NCBI RefSeq assembly: GCF_013408245.1
Contig: NZ_JACBYS010000001.1
Span: 930,001 to 994,000, forward strand
DNA length: 64,000 nt
From: Duganella sp. 1224
GTDB lineage: Bacteria; Pseudomonadota; Gammaproteobacteria; Burkholderiales; Burkholderiaceae_D
Reading direction: 5' to 3'
Under the pieces are notes generated by a model, which made no database searches, was not told the DNA's origin, and saw only the letters and a program-made list of their open reading frames with translations. Each line of letters starts with the position of its first letter. Position 1 is the first letter of the stretch. The position numbers were made by a program, and so were the translations under genes. This document shows positions 1 through 8,088 of the stretch, one piece after another.

Positions 1-1
1 G

Positions 2-964
2 TTAGTCCCTGCTGGCCGGGGTTTCGTCGTAGTTCAGCGGCAGCCACTGGTACTCGCCCTGGTGCAGGCGGATGTGGCCCAGGCCGGGGAAGGCGATGTG
101 GGCGGCGGCCACGGTCACGTGCTTGCCGGCCGCCAGTTGTAGCAGTTGGCGGCGGGTGGCCTGGGCGTCCGGCGCGCTGCTGTCGTACTTGACGGTGGCG
201 CTCGGATGCGGGAACTGGATGCCGGCCACGTGGACGATGTCGCCCCAGATCAGCAACTGCTGGCCCTTGCTCTGCACCAGGTAGGCGGCGTGACCGGGCG
301 TGTGGCCGGGCGCGCGCAGCGCGTCGATGCCCGCTTCCAGCGGTCCGAAGTTTTTGTATGGCTGGTAGCGGCCGGCCGCCTGGTAGGGCGCCACCGCGGC
401 CTGGGCGGCGTCGAAGAAGGTGGACAGGAAGTCCGGCGCGGCGGCCTTGTTGGCCGGCGTCAGCCAGTAGTCGGCCTCGGCCTGCGACAGCCGCAGCACG
501 GCATTGGGAAAGACCGCCTGGCCGTCGCGCAGGATGCCGCCGGCGTGGTCCTTGTGCAGATGGGTGATCAGCACCTCGTCGACCTGCTCCGGCTGGTAGC
601 CGGCCGCGCGCAGATGCGTCAGCAGCTTGCCGCAGCAGGGGCCGTACAGCGCGCCGGCGCCGGTATCCACCAGGATCAGCTTGCTGCCGGTGTTGATCAG
701 GAAGGCGTTGATCGAACCCTGGACCGGCAGCTTGAGGTCGACGTCGGCCAGGTCTTGCAGCGCCTGTTTTTGCGTGATGTTGGTCATCACCGTGTCCACC
801 GGGAACACGTGGGTGCCGTCGGACAGCGCGGTCACTTCAAACTCGCCCACGGTGGTGCGGTAGTAGCCGGGCGCCTGGGTGGTGGCGAACGGCGCGGCGG
901 CGTGGACCAGGCCGGCGCAGGCCAGCAGGCAGGCCGCCAGCAGGCGGCGCGATAAGGTAAACAT
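2..964 (-). CDS. Exported MBL-fold metallo-hydrolase
   Basis: A 320-residue protein beginning with a signal peptide (about residues 1-23, basic SRR then a hydrophobic stretch ending at HAAA), so the enzyme should act in the periplasm or outside the cell. The metallo-beta-lactamase zinc site is visible: HLHKDH at 135-140, HTPGH at 221-225, Asp242 in the WGDIVH segment and His289. This layout matches lactonase/AHL-hydrolase-like and other exported MBL hydrolases; the substrate cannot be told from sequence. The start is preceded by a strong GGAGGA about 5 nt upstream. The stop lies at bases 2-4, so the gene is complete. It appears to be a single-gene unit; the next gene upstream is also on the minus strand but lies 63 bp away. 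Confidence 0.9.
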   Translation of the reverse strand: MFTLSRRLLAACLLACAGLVHAAAPFATTQAPGYYRTTVGEFEVTALSDGTHVFPVDTVMTNITQKQALQDLADVDLKLPVQGSINAFLINTGSKLILVDTGAGALYGPCCGKLLTHLRAAGYQPEQVDEVLITHLHKDHAGGILRDGQAVFPNAVLRLSQAEADYWLTPANKAAAPDFLSTFFDAAQAAVAPYQAAGRYQPYKNFGPLEAGIDALRAPGHTPGHAAYLVQSKGQQLLIWGDIVHVAGIQFPHPSATVKYDSSAPDAQATRRQLLQLAAGKHVTVAAAHIAFPGLGHIRLHQGEYQWLPLNYDETPASRD

Positions 965-1027
965 GGTTCCTCCAGTGTCGATCAGAATGGGGCAGTCTAG
1001 AGCCTCCCATCCAGTGCGGCCTCTGCC

Positions 1028-2983
1028 TTAAGCCTGAGCGGGCACCAGACCCATGGTACGGAAGTCCTCGTCCACATCCTCATCGAGGGCACGCGCAGCC
1101 TTCAGGTCGGCGTCAGCGGCGCTGTGCTGGCCCAGCTTGCGCCTGGCCAGGCCGCGTCCGTACAGCGAGCCGGCAAAATCGGGCCGCCTCGCCAGCGCGG
1201 CGTCGTAGGCGGCGATGGCGTCCTGGTAGCGTCCCAGGCGCAGCAGCACCATGCCGCGGCTGTCCAGCGCCGCGGCGTAGTCGGGCAGGCGGTACAGCGA
1301 GGCGTCGCACAGCGCCAGCGCCTCATCGAGCGAGGTATTGTGGGTGGCCAGCAGCCAGCACAGATTGTTCAGCCCGATGGCGTTGTCAACCAGCGCGCGG
1401 GCGGCCTGGTAGTCGCTGTGGGCCTGCTTGCCGTTGCCGGCGCCGGTGTAGGCGATGCCGCGCAAGCCCAGCAAGGTGGCGCGCTGGCTGTCGTTCACGC
1501 CGCCGCGCTGCAGTACTTGCGTGAGGATGGGGACGGCCTTGCTGAAGTTGCGGCTATTGATTTCCAGTTCGGCGGCGGTGCGCGCGAGCTGGAAGGACGT
1601 CGGCGCCAGCGACAGCGCCCTGGCCAGGTCGTCGCGCTTCTGCGCCAGTTGCGCCTGCGGACGTAGCTGCGCGCGCAGGAAGTACAGGTCGGCGTCCGGC
1701 TTGCGCTCGATGCCGCGGTTCAGCACCGCCAGCGCATCGGCCGGCTGTTGCCACAGCATGTAGGCGCGCGCCGCCGTGTGGTAGGCGTAGCTGTTCTCCG
1801 GTAGCGCCGTCAGCATGGCCTGGATCTGGCGCATGGCGTCGGCGTGATTGTTTTGCGCGCGGGCGACCCGGAGCCGCACCCAGTAGGGCGCCGTGCCGTA
1901 GGTGGGATTCAGTTTCAGCATCTGGTCGGCATCGGCCAGCGCCTGCGGATAATCGTGCAGCGCAAGCCAGGTATGGGCGCGTTGAAGCAGCGTGAACAAG
2001 TGGTCCGGTTCCAGTTGCAGCGAACGCGTGTAGGCATCGGCGGCGTCGCTGTACTGCTTGCGTTCGTAAGCCAGGATGCCGCGCGCGCGGAACAGCAGCG
2101 CATTGGCGCCGTCCAGCTCGGCCGAGCGGTCCAGATCGTGTTGTGCCGGATCGAAATCGCCGCTCCACGCGTGGGCGATGGCGCGCATGCTGTACAGGGT
2201 GGCATCCTTGGGCGCCAGCCGTATCGCCTGCGTGTAGTAGTGGATGGCTTCCGGCAGTTTGCGCTGGTCCAGCGCGTCGGTGCCGCGCTCGGTCAGGTTG
2301 GCGGCGGTCAGCGGCGGCGCGCGGCGGGTGTCGCCGCCGCCTGGCAGCAGGCCCACCACAATCGTCAGCGCGATCAGCACGCCGCCGATCAGCAGCCCGG
2401 TCTTGCCGATCCGTGCCGGCAGCTTGCGCCACGCCGGCACCCGCGCGTACTGCGCGCGCCATTGCAGGATGTGCGGCACGCTGGTGACCATGCCCAGCCA
2501 GGTGGGGTAGCGCGCCAGCAGTTGTTCCAGCAGCGGCGCGGCGTAGGCCAGCTGGCCGGTGGCGGGCGGCGTGCCGTCGCGCAACCGGGCAATCAATTGG
2601 CGCTGACGCTCGCGCTCGCGGGCCGGCTGCTGGTCGTAAGCGGCGCGTTCGCCGCATGCGACGTCGAGCAGGGCGCCGGCGTCACCCAGCAGTTGCAGGC
2701 GCTGGCGATGTTCGCGCCAGCCAAATACCGACATGGCGGCCACCAGCAGCGCTTCGTGGCCGGGTTGCCAGCCGTCCGCCAGCAGCGTGGCGATGCGATA
2801 CTCGAACAGTTCGCGCGCATCGGCGTCGGCCAGCCGTTCGTCGTTCAGGCTGTGGCGCAGTGCCTGCTGCCACGGGTAATCGTCGTCAGCGGGAAGCCCC
2901 TGCGCGCGCTGCTGGAACTCGGCGAACACGGCACTGGCTTGCAGCGCCGGATCCAGGCTGACAGAGTCTATCCCGACGGTCAT
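1028..2983 (-). CDS. Membrane-anchored TPR-repeat protein
   Basis: The N-terminal ~190 residues are cytoplasmic, charged and of unrecognised family. One transmembrane helix follows (about 195-213, GLLIGGVLIALTIVVGLL), then roughly 420 residues of tetratricopeptide repeats with typical pairs such as AIHYYTQAIRLAPKD and AIAAYDAALARRPDF. TPR arrays are protein-binding scaffolds; with a single helix the repeats would sit on the periplasmic side if the N-terminus is inside, but the topology is inferred. I chose the ATG at 2981-2983 because CGGAAG lies 6 nt upstream. A GTG 11 codons further upstream is in frame but lacks a comparable ribosome-binding site. The gene ends 44 bp upstream of the MBL gene promoter region and follows the response regulator on the same strand by 57 bp. 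Function unknown. Confidence 0.82.
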   Translation of the reverse strand: MTVGIDSVSLDPALQASAVFAEFQQRAQGLPADDDYPWQQALRHSLNDERLADADARELFEYRIATLLADGWQPGHEALLVAAMSVFGWREHRQRLQLLGDAGALLDVACGERAAYDQQPARERERQRQLIARLRDGTPPATGQLAYAAPLLEQLLARYPTWLGMVTSVPHILQWRAQYARVPAWRKLPARIGKTGLLIGGVLIALTIVVGLLPGGGDTRRAPPLTAANLTERGTDALDQRKLPEAIHYYTQAIRLAPKDATLYSMRAIAHAWSGDFDPAQHDLDRSAELDGANALLFRARGILAYERKQYSDAADAYTRSLQLEPDHLFTLLQRAHTWLALHDYPQALADADQMLKLNPTYGTAPYWVRLRVARAQNNHADAMRQIQAMLTALPENSYAYHTAARAYMLWQQPADALAVLNRGIERKPDADLYFLRAQLRPQAQLAQKRDDLARALSLAPTSFQLARTAAELEINSRNFSKAVPILTQVLQRGGVNDSQRATLLGLRGIAYTGAGNGKQAHSDYQAARALVDNAIGLNNLCWLLATHNTSLDEALALCDASLYRLPDYAAALDSRGMVLLRLGRYQDAIAAYDAALARRPDFAGSLYGRGLARRKLGQHSAADADLKAARALDEDVDEDFRTMGLVPAQA

Positions 2984-3040
2984 GTTGGCTTCCGGAAAAA
3001 TTAGCAAGTTTATCACGGAAGCCGGGCATGTCCAGCCCCT

Positions 3041-3664
3041 TTAATTCAGGTGCACGAGGCCGCGCTTGGCGGCCACCATGGCCGCCTCGGTGCGGGTGCA
3101 GACGTTGAGCTTGGACATGATGCTCTTGACGTGGAACTTGACGGTGCCGACGCCGATGCCGGCCACGCGGGCGATCACCTTGTTGCTCTTGCCGGTGGCC
3201 AGGTGCATCAGGATGTCGCGTTCGCGCGGGGTCAGCTGGTTGCCGTGGATGCGGCTGGCCAGCTTGACGGCCAGTTCCGGCATCATGAACTTCTTGCCTT
3301 GCAGGACGGCGTGGATGCAGGTCATCAGGTCGTCCAGCGGGGCGTTTTTCAGCATGTAGGCGTGGGCGCCGGCGCGCATGCTGCGGTCGGCGTCTTCCTC
3401 GCCATCGTGGCCGCTGAGGACGATGACCTTGGCGTCCGGGTTGTGGGCGCGGATGCGGCCGATGGCTTCGACGGCGTCGCAGCCCGGCATGTTCAGGTCC
3501 ATCAGCAGCAGGTCCGGTTGCAGGCGGTCGCACATTTCAATGGCCTGTTCGCCATCGCTGGCCTGGCCGAGTAGCGTGAACTTGCCGTCGGACTCGATCA
3601 GGGCGGCCATGCCGGCGCGGATCAGCGGGTGGACGTCGGCGATGAGAACGGATGCGGTATTCAT
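3041..3664 (-). CDS. LuxR/NarL-family response regulator
   Basis: A 207-residue two-domain regulator. The receiver domain (1-120) has the phosphoacceptor Asp56 in LLLMDLNMPG and the conserved Lys in YMLKNAP. The C-terminal LuxR-type helix-turn-helix (about 140-200) has LTPRERDIL and SNKVIARVAGIGVGTVKFHV. The acidic pocket reads ADVHP rather than the usual ADDHP, so one of the two pocket acids is missing; phosphorylation may still occur but metal binding could be altered. A GGAGAG lies about 8 nt before the ATG. No histidine kinase is adjacent, so it is an orphan regulator here, possibly served by one of the kinases elsewhere in the genome. Several TATA-like hexamers lie at 3718-3740 upstream. 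Confidence 0.92.
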   Translation of the reverse strand: MNTASVLIADVHPLIRAGMAALIESDGKFTLLGQASDGEQAIEMCDRLQPDLLLMDLNMPGCDAVEAIGRIRAHNPDAKVIVLSGHDGEEDADRSMRAGAHAYMLKNAPLDDLMTCIHAVLQGKKFMMPELAVKLASRIHGNQLTPRERDILMHLATGKSNKVIARVAGIGVGTVKFHVKSIMSKLNVCTRTEAAMVAAKRGLVHLN

Positions 3665-3769
3665 GGTCTGGCTCTCCAGGTGAAGTTGATGAGCTCATTC
3701 TCGTCAACCTTGCCCGCCGCGTATAGTTATACGTTGGTATAGGCGGGCAACCGGCCACCTTGGCGACGG

Positions 3770-4744
3770 CTATTTTCCGGCGGCGGCGGGATCGGTCACC
3801 GACAGCGGCCGCAGGAACAGCGTGTTGGTGCCGAAGTCGATCACGGCCTGGTTGGCCAGCAGGAAATCGGCGCCCAGGCGCACGCTGTGGGCATTGTCGC
3901 GCGCCGCCTTGCGCGGTTCGCCGTGGTAGGCATAGGTATCGTAAATCTGCGGGCGGTCGGACACCACGGTCTGGCCATCGACCACCAGCCTGACCATGCG
4001 CTTGGCGAGATAGGCGTCGCCGACCGCGCCACCGGGGCCGGCGTAGGTGTCGAAGACCGGCCCCAGCGGAATGCCGGCTTCCCTTGCCAGTTCGATATCG
4101 ACGACGTTTTCCGCCACCGTCACCAGCGTCATGGGCGTTTTGACGCCGTCGATCTCGCCGTCGATCTGGTAGCTGCCGTTGGCGTCATTGAAGGTGAAGC
4201 GGTGCGCGATATAGCCTTCGCCGAGCAGTTTCTGGTCTTCCAGGACGTTGTCCTCGGGCGTGGCGGGCAGGCCGAAGCGCAGCTTGTCGTAATCCACGAT
4301 CGCCCGCAGCGCCTTGAGCCATTTGGAGCCGAGCATGCCGTCCACCGGCGGGTCCTGCGGGATTTCGAACACGCTGATCGGCAGATTGCGCAGGGTTTTT
4401 CCCGCCACCGTCATTTCCGGCAGCACGCCGGCGTCCATGCCCAGTTGGCTGACCTCGCCGGGTTTGCTGATGCCGTAGCTGCCCACATGCTTCATGCCGG
4501 TCACGCCGGCTGCCTGCGCGTGCGCGTGGATGGTCATCATGGTCAACTCCGCGCCGGAATGCACCTTCATCAGGAACTTTTTGCCGCCCATCTCCACGTC
4601 GATGAAGGGGCGCACGCCGGAGATGGTACGGAATTGCAGCGGGATATAGGTGATGCCGCCGGCCGGCTCCGCCGCGCCGCCCACGCAGCACACCAGGGAA
4701 AGCAGGCCGAGCAGGCCTGCGGATACAGTCGATTTCAATCTCAT
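3770..4744 (-). CDS. Exported retropepsin-like protein, catalytic Asp residues missing
   Basis: About 324 residues from the ATG at 4744, which begins a signal peptide (MRLKSTVSAGLLGLLSLVCC). The protein has two similar halves resembling the bacterial retropepsin-like aspartyl protease fold: VEMGGKKFLMKVHSGAELTM in the first half and a second-half strand ending TPMTLVTVAENVVDIELA, with hydrophobic regions GMLGSKWLKAL and LGADFLLANQAVIDF that are typical of the family. In active members these strands carry Asp-Thr/Ser-Gly; here the first reads HSGA and the second has no DTG, so it is probably not a protease. It may be a periplasmic binding or structural protein. Start choice rests on the signal peptide, as no clear ribosome-binding site is visible. 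Confidence 0.7.
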   Translation of the reverse strand: MRLKSTVSAGLLGLLSLVCCVGGAAEPAGGITYIPLQFRTISGVRPFIDVEMGGKKFLMKVHSGAELTMMTIHAHAQAAGVTGMKHVGSYGISKPGEVSQLGMDAGVLPEMTVAGKTLRNLPISVFEIPQDPPVDGMLGSKWLKALRAIVDYDKLRFGLPATPEDNVLEDQKLLGEGYIAHRFTFNDANGSYQIDGEIDGVKTPMTLVTVAENVVDIELAREAGIPLGPVFDTYAGPGGAVGDAYLAKRMVRLVVDGQTVVSDRPQIYDTYAYHGEPRKAARDNAHSVRLGADFLLANQAVIDFGTNTLFLRPLSVTDPAAAGK

Positions 4745-4888
4745 TATCAGAATACAGTCGGTTGTGCCGGGAGTGGCCGTCCAAGTATGCGCAGCGGCGC
4801 GCAAGTTGTATAGTCAAATGTGCTGGGCGGCATAAAACGCGGTATGAAATGCACAATCGCCGGCGCGGGCGGCGCTGTCCGGCCGACC

Positions 4889-5824
4889 TCAGGCATGCAG
4901 GACAATGTCGCGCGCCACCCCGGCCAGCCAGTCCGCGAACACCCGGACCCGGCGCGGAATGGTGCGCCGGTGCGGGAACAGCAAGTTCATCGTCATCGGC
5001 GCCGGCACGTGGCGCGGCAGCACCAGCAGCATCGCGCCACTGCCGATTTCCGCCAGCGCCCGCACCTTGGGCAACTGCGCGATGCCGAGGCCGGCGCGGC
5101 AGGCGGCGTTGTAGGCGATGGTGTTGTTGACCGTGATCTTGTGGCGCATCGGCACCCGGTGCGCCTGTCCGCTGGCGGCGTCGAGGTACTCGAAGGCGGA
5201 CGGCGGACTGGTGGGATTGGGCTGGTAATTGATCAGCCAGTGCGCGGCCAGTTCGCCCGGTTCGCGCGGCTGGCCATGCTGGCGCACGTAGGCCGGACTG
5301 GCGACATTGAGCAGATCGAGCGTGAGCAGCGGCCGGTAGGCCAGCGTCTGATCAACGATCTCGCCGGCGCGCACCACCAGGTCGACATTTTCGCCGATCA
5401 AATCCACCCTGCGGTCGGTGCTGAACATCTCCAGCTGGATCTCCGGGTGGGCGGCGAGGAATTCGGGCACGCGCGGCAGGATGACCTCGGCCGCCATGCT
5501 GATTGGCATGTCGACACGGAGGCGGCCGCGCAGGTCGGCGCCTTGCTGAAACATGGCGCCGATCTCGTCCAGTTCGTCCAGCAGGCGCTCGGCGCGCTCC
5601 AGCAGTTCCTCGCCCTCCCGCGTGATGTGCACGCGGCGCGTGGTTCGCTGCAGCAGCCGCGCGCCCAGCCGCTCTTCCAGGCGCTGGATGGCGTGCGAAA
5701 TACTGGCGCGCGGCACGCCGGCATGGTGGGCCGCCAGCGTAAAACTGGACAGGCGCGCCACCAGCGTAAAGATGCGCAGATCATCGGGGTCGGCCAGGCG
5801 GTGGTCGCGGCTGATTGTTTTCAT
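4889..5824 (-). CDS. LysR-family transcriptional regulator
   Basis: About 311 residues from ATG 5824. An N-terminal winged helix-turn-helix (DLRIFTLVARLSSFTLAAHH, RASISHAIQRLEERLGARL) is followed by the effector-binding domain with the typical GRLRVDMPISMAAEVILPRV opening. It belongs to the large CrgA/DsdC-like LTTR group. It is divergently transcribed from the exported alpha/beta hydrolase at 5939, with a 114-bp shared control region, so that gene is its likely target. An in-frame upstream extension to 5920 exists but would run across the control region and is unlikely. The effector is unknown. Confidence 0.93.
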   Translation of the reverse strand: MKTISRDHRLADPDDLRIFTLVARLSSFTLAAHHAGVPRASISHAIQRLEERLGARLLQRTTRRVHITREGEELLERAERLLDELDEIGAMFQQGADLRGRLRVDMPISMAAEVILPRVPEFLAAHPEIQLEMFSTDRRVDLIGENVDLVVRAGEIVDQTLAYRPLLTLDLLNVASPAYVRQHGQPREPGELAAHWLINYQPNPTSPPSAFEYLDAASGQAHRVPMRHKITVNNTIAYNAACRAGLGIAQLPKVRALAEIGSGAMLLVLPRHVPAPMTMNLLFPHRRTIPRRVRVFADWLAGVARDIVLHA

Positions 5825-5938
5825 TTTTTGATCAGTGATGTCGTCAAAGGCACATTTATCGGGCGATCCCGGCAGTTTACTATTCGACGCAATTTTGTGT
5901 CCGCAAAAAGGGCACGACAACTAAAAGGATGTACGACG
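5825..5938. promoter_or_regulatory. Divergent LysR/hydrolase control region
   Basis: A 114-bp AT-richer gap between divergent genes. It holds an inverted repeat TTTGA-N12-TCAAA at 5827-5848 close to the LysR start, and CGGG-N4-CCCG at 5860-5871. LysR regulators usually bind an interrupted dyad in such a gap, so these are the operator candidates. AAAAGGA at 5923-5929 is the ribosome-binding site of the hydrolase. Confidence 0.4.
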
Positions 5939-6781
5939 ATGAGTAAATTGATTCCCTTCTCCGGCCTGATCGCCGCCTTGATGTTATGGAGCGGCGGGGC
6001 GCTGGCGCAGACCCCCACGCTGCCGCCGGCAACGCCGCTGCCGGCGTTGTCGCAACAAGGCCATGTGGACCATGCCGGCGCCAGCATCTGGTACGGCATC
6101 GTGGGCGAGGGCAGCCCGGTGCTGCTGTTGCACGGCGGCCGCGCCACCAGCCTGAGCTGGGGAGCGCAGGTGGCCGCGCTGGTGGCCGGCAAACACCGGG
6201 TGATCCTGATCGAGAGCCGCGGCCACGGCCGCAGCACCCTCGGCACGCAGCCGCTGTCGTATGAGCTGATGGAAAGCGATGTGGTGGCGGTGATGGACGC
6301 GCTCGGCATCGGCCAGACCGACGTTGCCGGCTGGAGCGATGGCGCCAATATCAGCCTGGTGATGGCGATGCGCCACCCCGAGCGCGTCAAGCGGATTTTC
6401 GCGTTTGGACCGAACATGAATCAGCGCTATCTGACGCCGCCGCGCAACTCGCCCTTGTTCGCCGAAGTCGGGGCGCGGCTGGAGGCGGAATACGCCAGCG
6501 TCGCCGCCGACCCGCGCGGATTCGGGCGCTTGACCACGGAGGTGCGCAAGATGCAGGCCGTCGAGCCCAATTACAGCGACGCGCAACTGGCGGCCACCAG
6601 AGGTCCGCGCATCGCCATCGTGGGCGCCAGCGAGGATGAGTTCATCAGCCGCCGGCACCTGGAATACGTCGCGTCCACCATTCCCGGCGCCACGCTGATC
6701 ATGCTGGACCACGTCAGCCACTTCGCGCCGTGGCAGGATGCGGCCACCTTCAACAACGTGCTGACCGGCTTCCTGCAATAG
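5939..6781 (+). CDS. Exported alpha/beta hydrolase
   Basis: 280 residues with a signal peptide (1-23, cleavage near ALAQ), so a secreted or periplasmic esterase/lipase-type hydrolase. The alpha/beta hydrolase core is clear: oxyanion strand LLLHGGRATS (63-72), nucleophile elbow GWSDGA with Ser133, an acid in GASEDEF and the catalytic His in DHVSHFAPW. The ATG at 5939 has AAAAGGA about 9 nt upstream and begins the signal peptide. It is divergent from a LysR regulator, its likely controller, and is followed 9 bp later by an ECF sigma factor on the same strand, so the two are probably co-transcribed. Substrate unknown. Confidence 0.9.
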   Translation: MSKLIPFSGLIAALMLWSGGALAQTPTLPPATPLPALSQQGHVDHAGASIWYGIVGEGSPVLLLHGGRATSLSWGAQVAALVAGKHRVILIESRGHGRSTLGTQPLSYELMESDVVAVMDALGIGQTDVAGWSDGANISLVMAMRHPERVKRIFAFGPNMNQRYLTPPRNSPLFAEVGARLEAEYASVAADPRGFGRLTTEVRKMQAVEPNYSDAQLAATRGPRIAIVGASEDEFISRRHLEYVASTIPGATLIMLDHVSHFAPWQDAATFNNVLTGFLQ

Positions 6782-6790
6782 TGGCTGGTA

Positions 6791-7372
6791 ATGGATGTAC
6801 CCGAAATGACGGCGGACAGCCAGCGCCTGGCGGATCTGCTGCGGCAAATATCGTGTCACGACCATGCCGCGTTCAGGCAGCTGTATGACCTCACCAGTAG
6901 ATGCCTGTACGGTGTGATCGTGCGCCTGGTGCGCAAAGCGGAACTCGCGGACGAGATATTGCAGGAAACCTATATCAACGTGTGGCAGCAGGCCGGCACC
7001 TACGTGGCAGGGATATCGGCGCCGATGACGTGGCTGATTAGCATCGCGCGCAACAAGTCGCTGGACCGGCTGCGCAAGGGCAAGCTGGAACTGGAGAGCT
7101 GCCCCGCGCCGTCCTGCGAGGCGCGCGACGCGGACGACGAAGGTCCGGCCGAAGCGGTCAGCGAGTTGCAACTGTACCTGGAGGCGATCGAGCGCGGCGC
7201 CTTGCAGCGCTGCCTGTCCCTGCTGGATCCGTCCCATCGGCAGTCGATTATGCTGGCCTACTATCATGGCCTGTCGCACGGTGAACTGGCCGCGCACATG
7301 CGGGTGCCGCTGGGCACCGCCAAGGCGTGGGTGCGCAGAGGTCTGCGCGATCTCAGGGCGTGTTGTCGCTGA
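6791..7372 (+). CDS. ECF-type sigma-70 family sigma factor
   Basis: 193 residues. Region 2 spans about 25-95 (AFRQLYDLTSRCLYGV, ADEILQETYINVWQQ, WLISIARNKSLDRLR). Region 4 is at the C-terminus (HRQSIMLAYYHGLSHGELA, PLGTAKAWVRRGLRDLR). It resembles the SigK/RpoE-like ECF group usually encoded just before an anti-sigma factor. Here no anti-sigma gene follows: the next gene is convergent and overlaps its last 20 bp. The upstream neighbour, 9 bp away, is an exported hydrolase. How its activity is restrained is therefore not visible locally; transcriptional control through the divergent LysR promoter is one possibility. Confidence 0.93.
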   Translation: MDVPEMTADSQRLADLLRQISCHDHAAFRQLYDLTSRCLYGVIVRLVRKAELADEILQETYINVWQQAGTYVAGISAPMTWLISIARNKSLDRLRKGKLELESCPAPSCEARDADDEGPAEAVSELQLYLEAIERGALQRCLSLLDPSHRQSIMLAYYHGLSHGELAAHMRVPLGTAKAWVRRGLRDLRACCR

Positions 7373-8003
7373 GCGCTTTCAGGCGCTCCAGCTCGGCGAG
7401 GAAGCGCTCGGCGGCCAACGCCGGCGGCCATGGCTCCCAGGGTGTGCCGCCGTAGACCGCGTGCAGCGGATCGTCGCTGAGCGGCGGGGCGGTGATCTTC
7501 AGCGTCTGCTGCACTTCCCTGGCCGACCAGCCGGCGATGTGCACCGCCTCGCCGGCGGCGGCCAGGCGGTCGGCCAGCTTGTGGGCGGCGTGTTCCTTCG
7601 GCGTCCAGCCGGGCAGGCCGTAGCGCAGGAACACGGCGGCGTCGAGTTTTTGCGACAGCGTCTTGAAGCCCGCGCCGAGGAAGGGCTTGAGCGGCGAGAT
7701 GCAGTCGAAGCCGAGCAGGCCTTCTTCGGCGTCGTGCAGCAGTTCGCGCAGCGCCGCCAGCGGCGCCAGCGTCAGCCCGGTGGCGGCGCAGGCGGCCATG
7801 CGCACGTGCATCACCGTCAGCGAGTGCTGCGCCACCGACAGCGGCAACGGCCACGCCGAATGCCCGCCCCAGCGGTAGGTGCGCGCCAGTCCCAGCGCGA
7901 GATCGCTGTCGTCCCAGTCGAAGGGCGTGGGGTCGAGCAAATCGAGGCGCCGTCCGGACGGCATGCGCACCCAGGCGCGTGGTTCATGAGGATCTCTGGC
8001 CAT
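7353..8003 (-). CDS. HD-domain phosphohydrolase (YfbR-like)
   Basis: 216 residues of the HD superfamily, related to YfbR-type 5'-nucleotidases. Metal-ligand candidates are visible: His48 in RWGGHS, His60 in SVAQHS, the His90-Asp91 pair in ELLHDAEE, and a downstream Asp in KLADRLAA. Such proteins dephosphorylate nucleoside monophosphates in the cytoplasm, but the exact substrate is not predictable. The 3' end overlaps the convergent sigma factor by 20 bp. Its start lies 85 bp from the divergent decarboxylase-oxidoreductase fusion gene, with a perfect inverted repeat between them. Confidence 0.85.
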   Translation of the reverse strand: MARDPHEPRAWVRMPSGRRLDLLDPTPFDWDDSDLALGLARTYRWGGHSAWPLPLSVAQHSLTVMHVRMAACAATGLTLAPLAALRELLHDAEEGLLGFDCISPLKPFLGAGFKTLSQKLDAAVFLRYGLPGWTPKEHAAHKLADRLAAAGEAVHIAGWSAREVQQTLKITAPPLSDDPLHAVYGGTPWEPWPPALAAERFLAELERLKALSDNTP

Positions 8004-8037
8004 GGCGCCATTCTACACCGCCATTATGCAATTTATT

Positions 8038-8056
8038 TTTGGCAACAGATGCCAAA
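8038..8056. promoter_or_regulatory. Inverted repeat, candidate operator
   Basis: A perfect TTTGGCA-N5-TGCCAAA dyad sits in the 85-bp gap between the divergent HD hydrolase and the fusion gene at 8089. TTGGCA within it could serve as a -35 element, with TACACT at 8064-8069 as a weak -10 at 19-bp spacing. A regulator bound here would block that promoter. The regulator is unknown. Confidence 0.4.
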
Positions 8057-8088
8057 TTTGAAATACACTAGGGCTAGTCCAAACTTTT

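Noticed and set aside
1..4. Truncation of the first gene at the window edge
   Set aside because: A TAA stop lies at bases 2-4 on the minus strand, so the MBL-fold gene is complete.
4820..5938. In-frame N-terminal extension of the alpha/beta hydrolase
   Set aside because: It lies antisense to the LysR gene. The signal peptide and ribosome-binding site place the real start at 5939.
5929..5946. Five-codon reading frame (ATG at 5929) as a leader peptide
   Set aside because: It overlaps the ribosome-binding site and start of the hydrolase and is too short to judge; no regulatory features support it.
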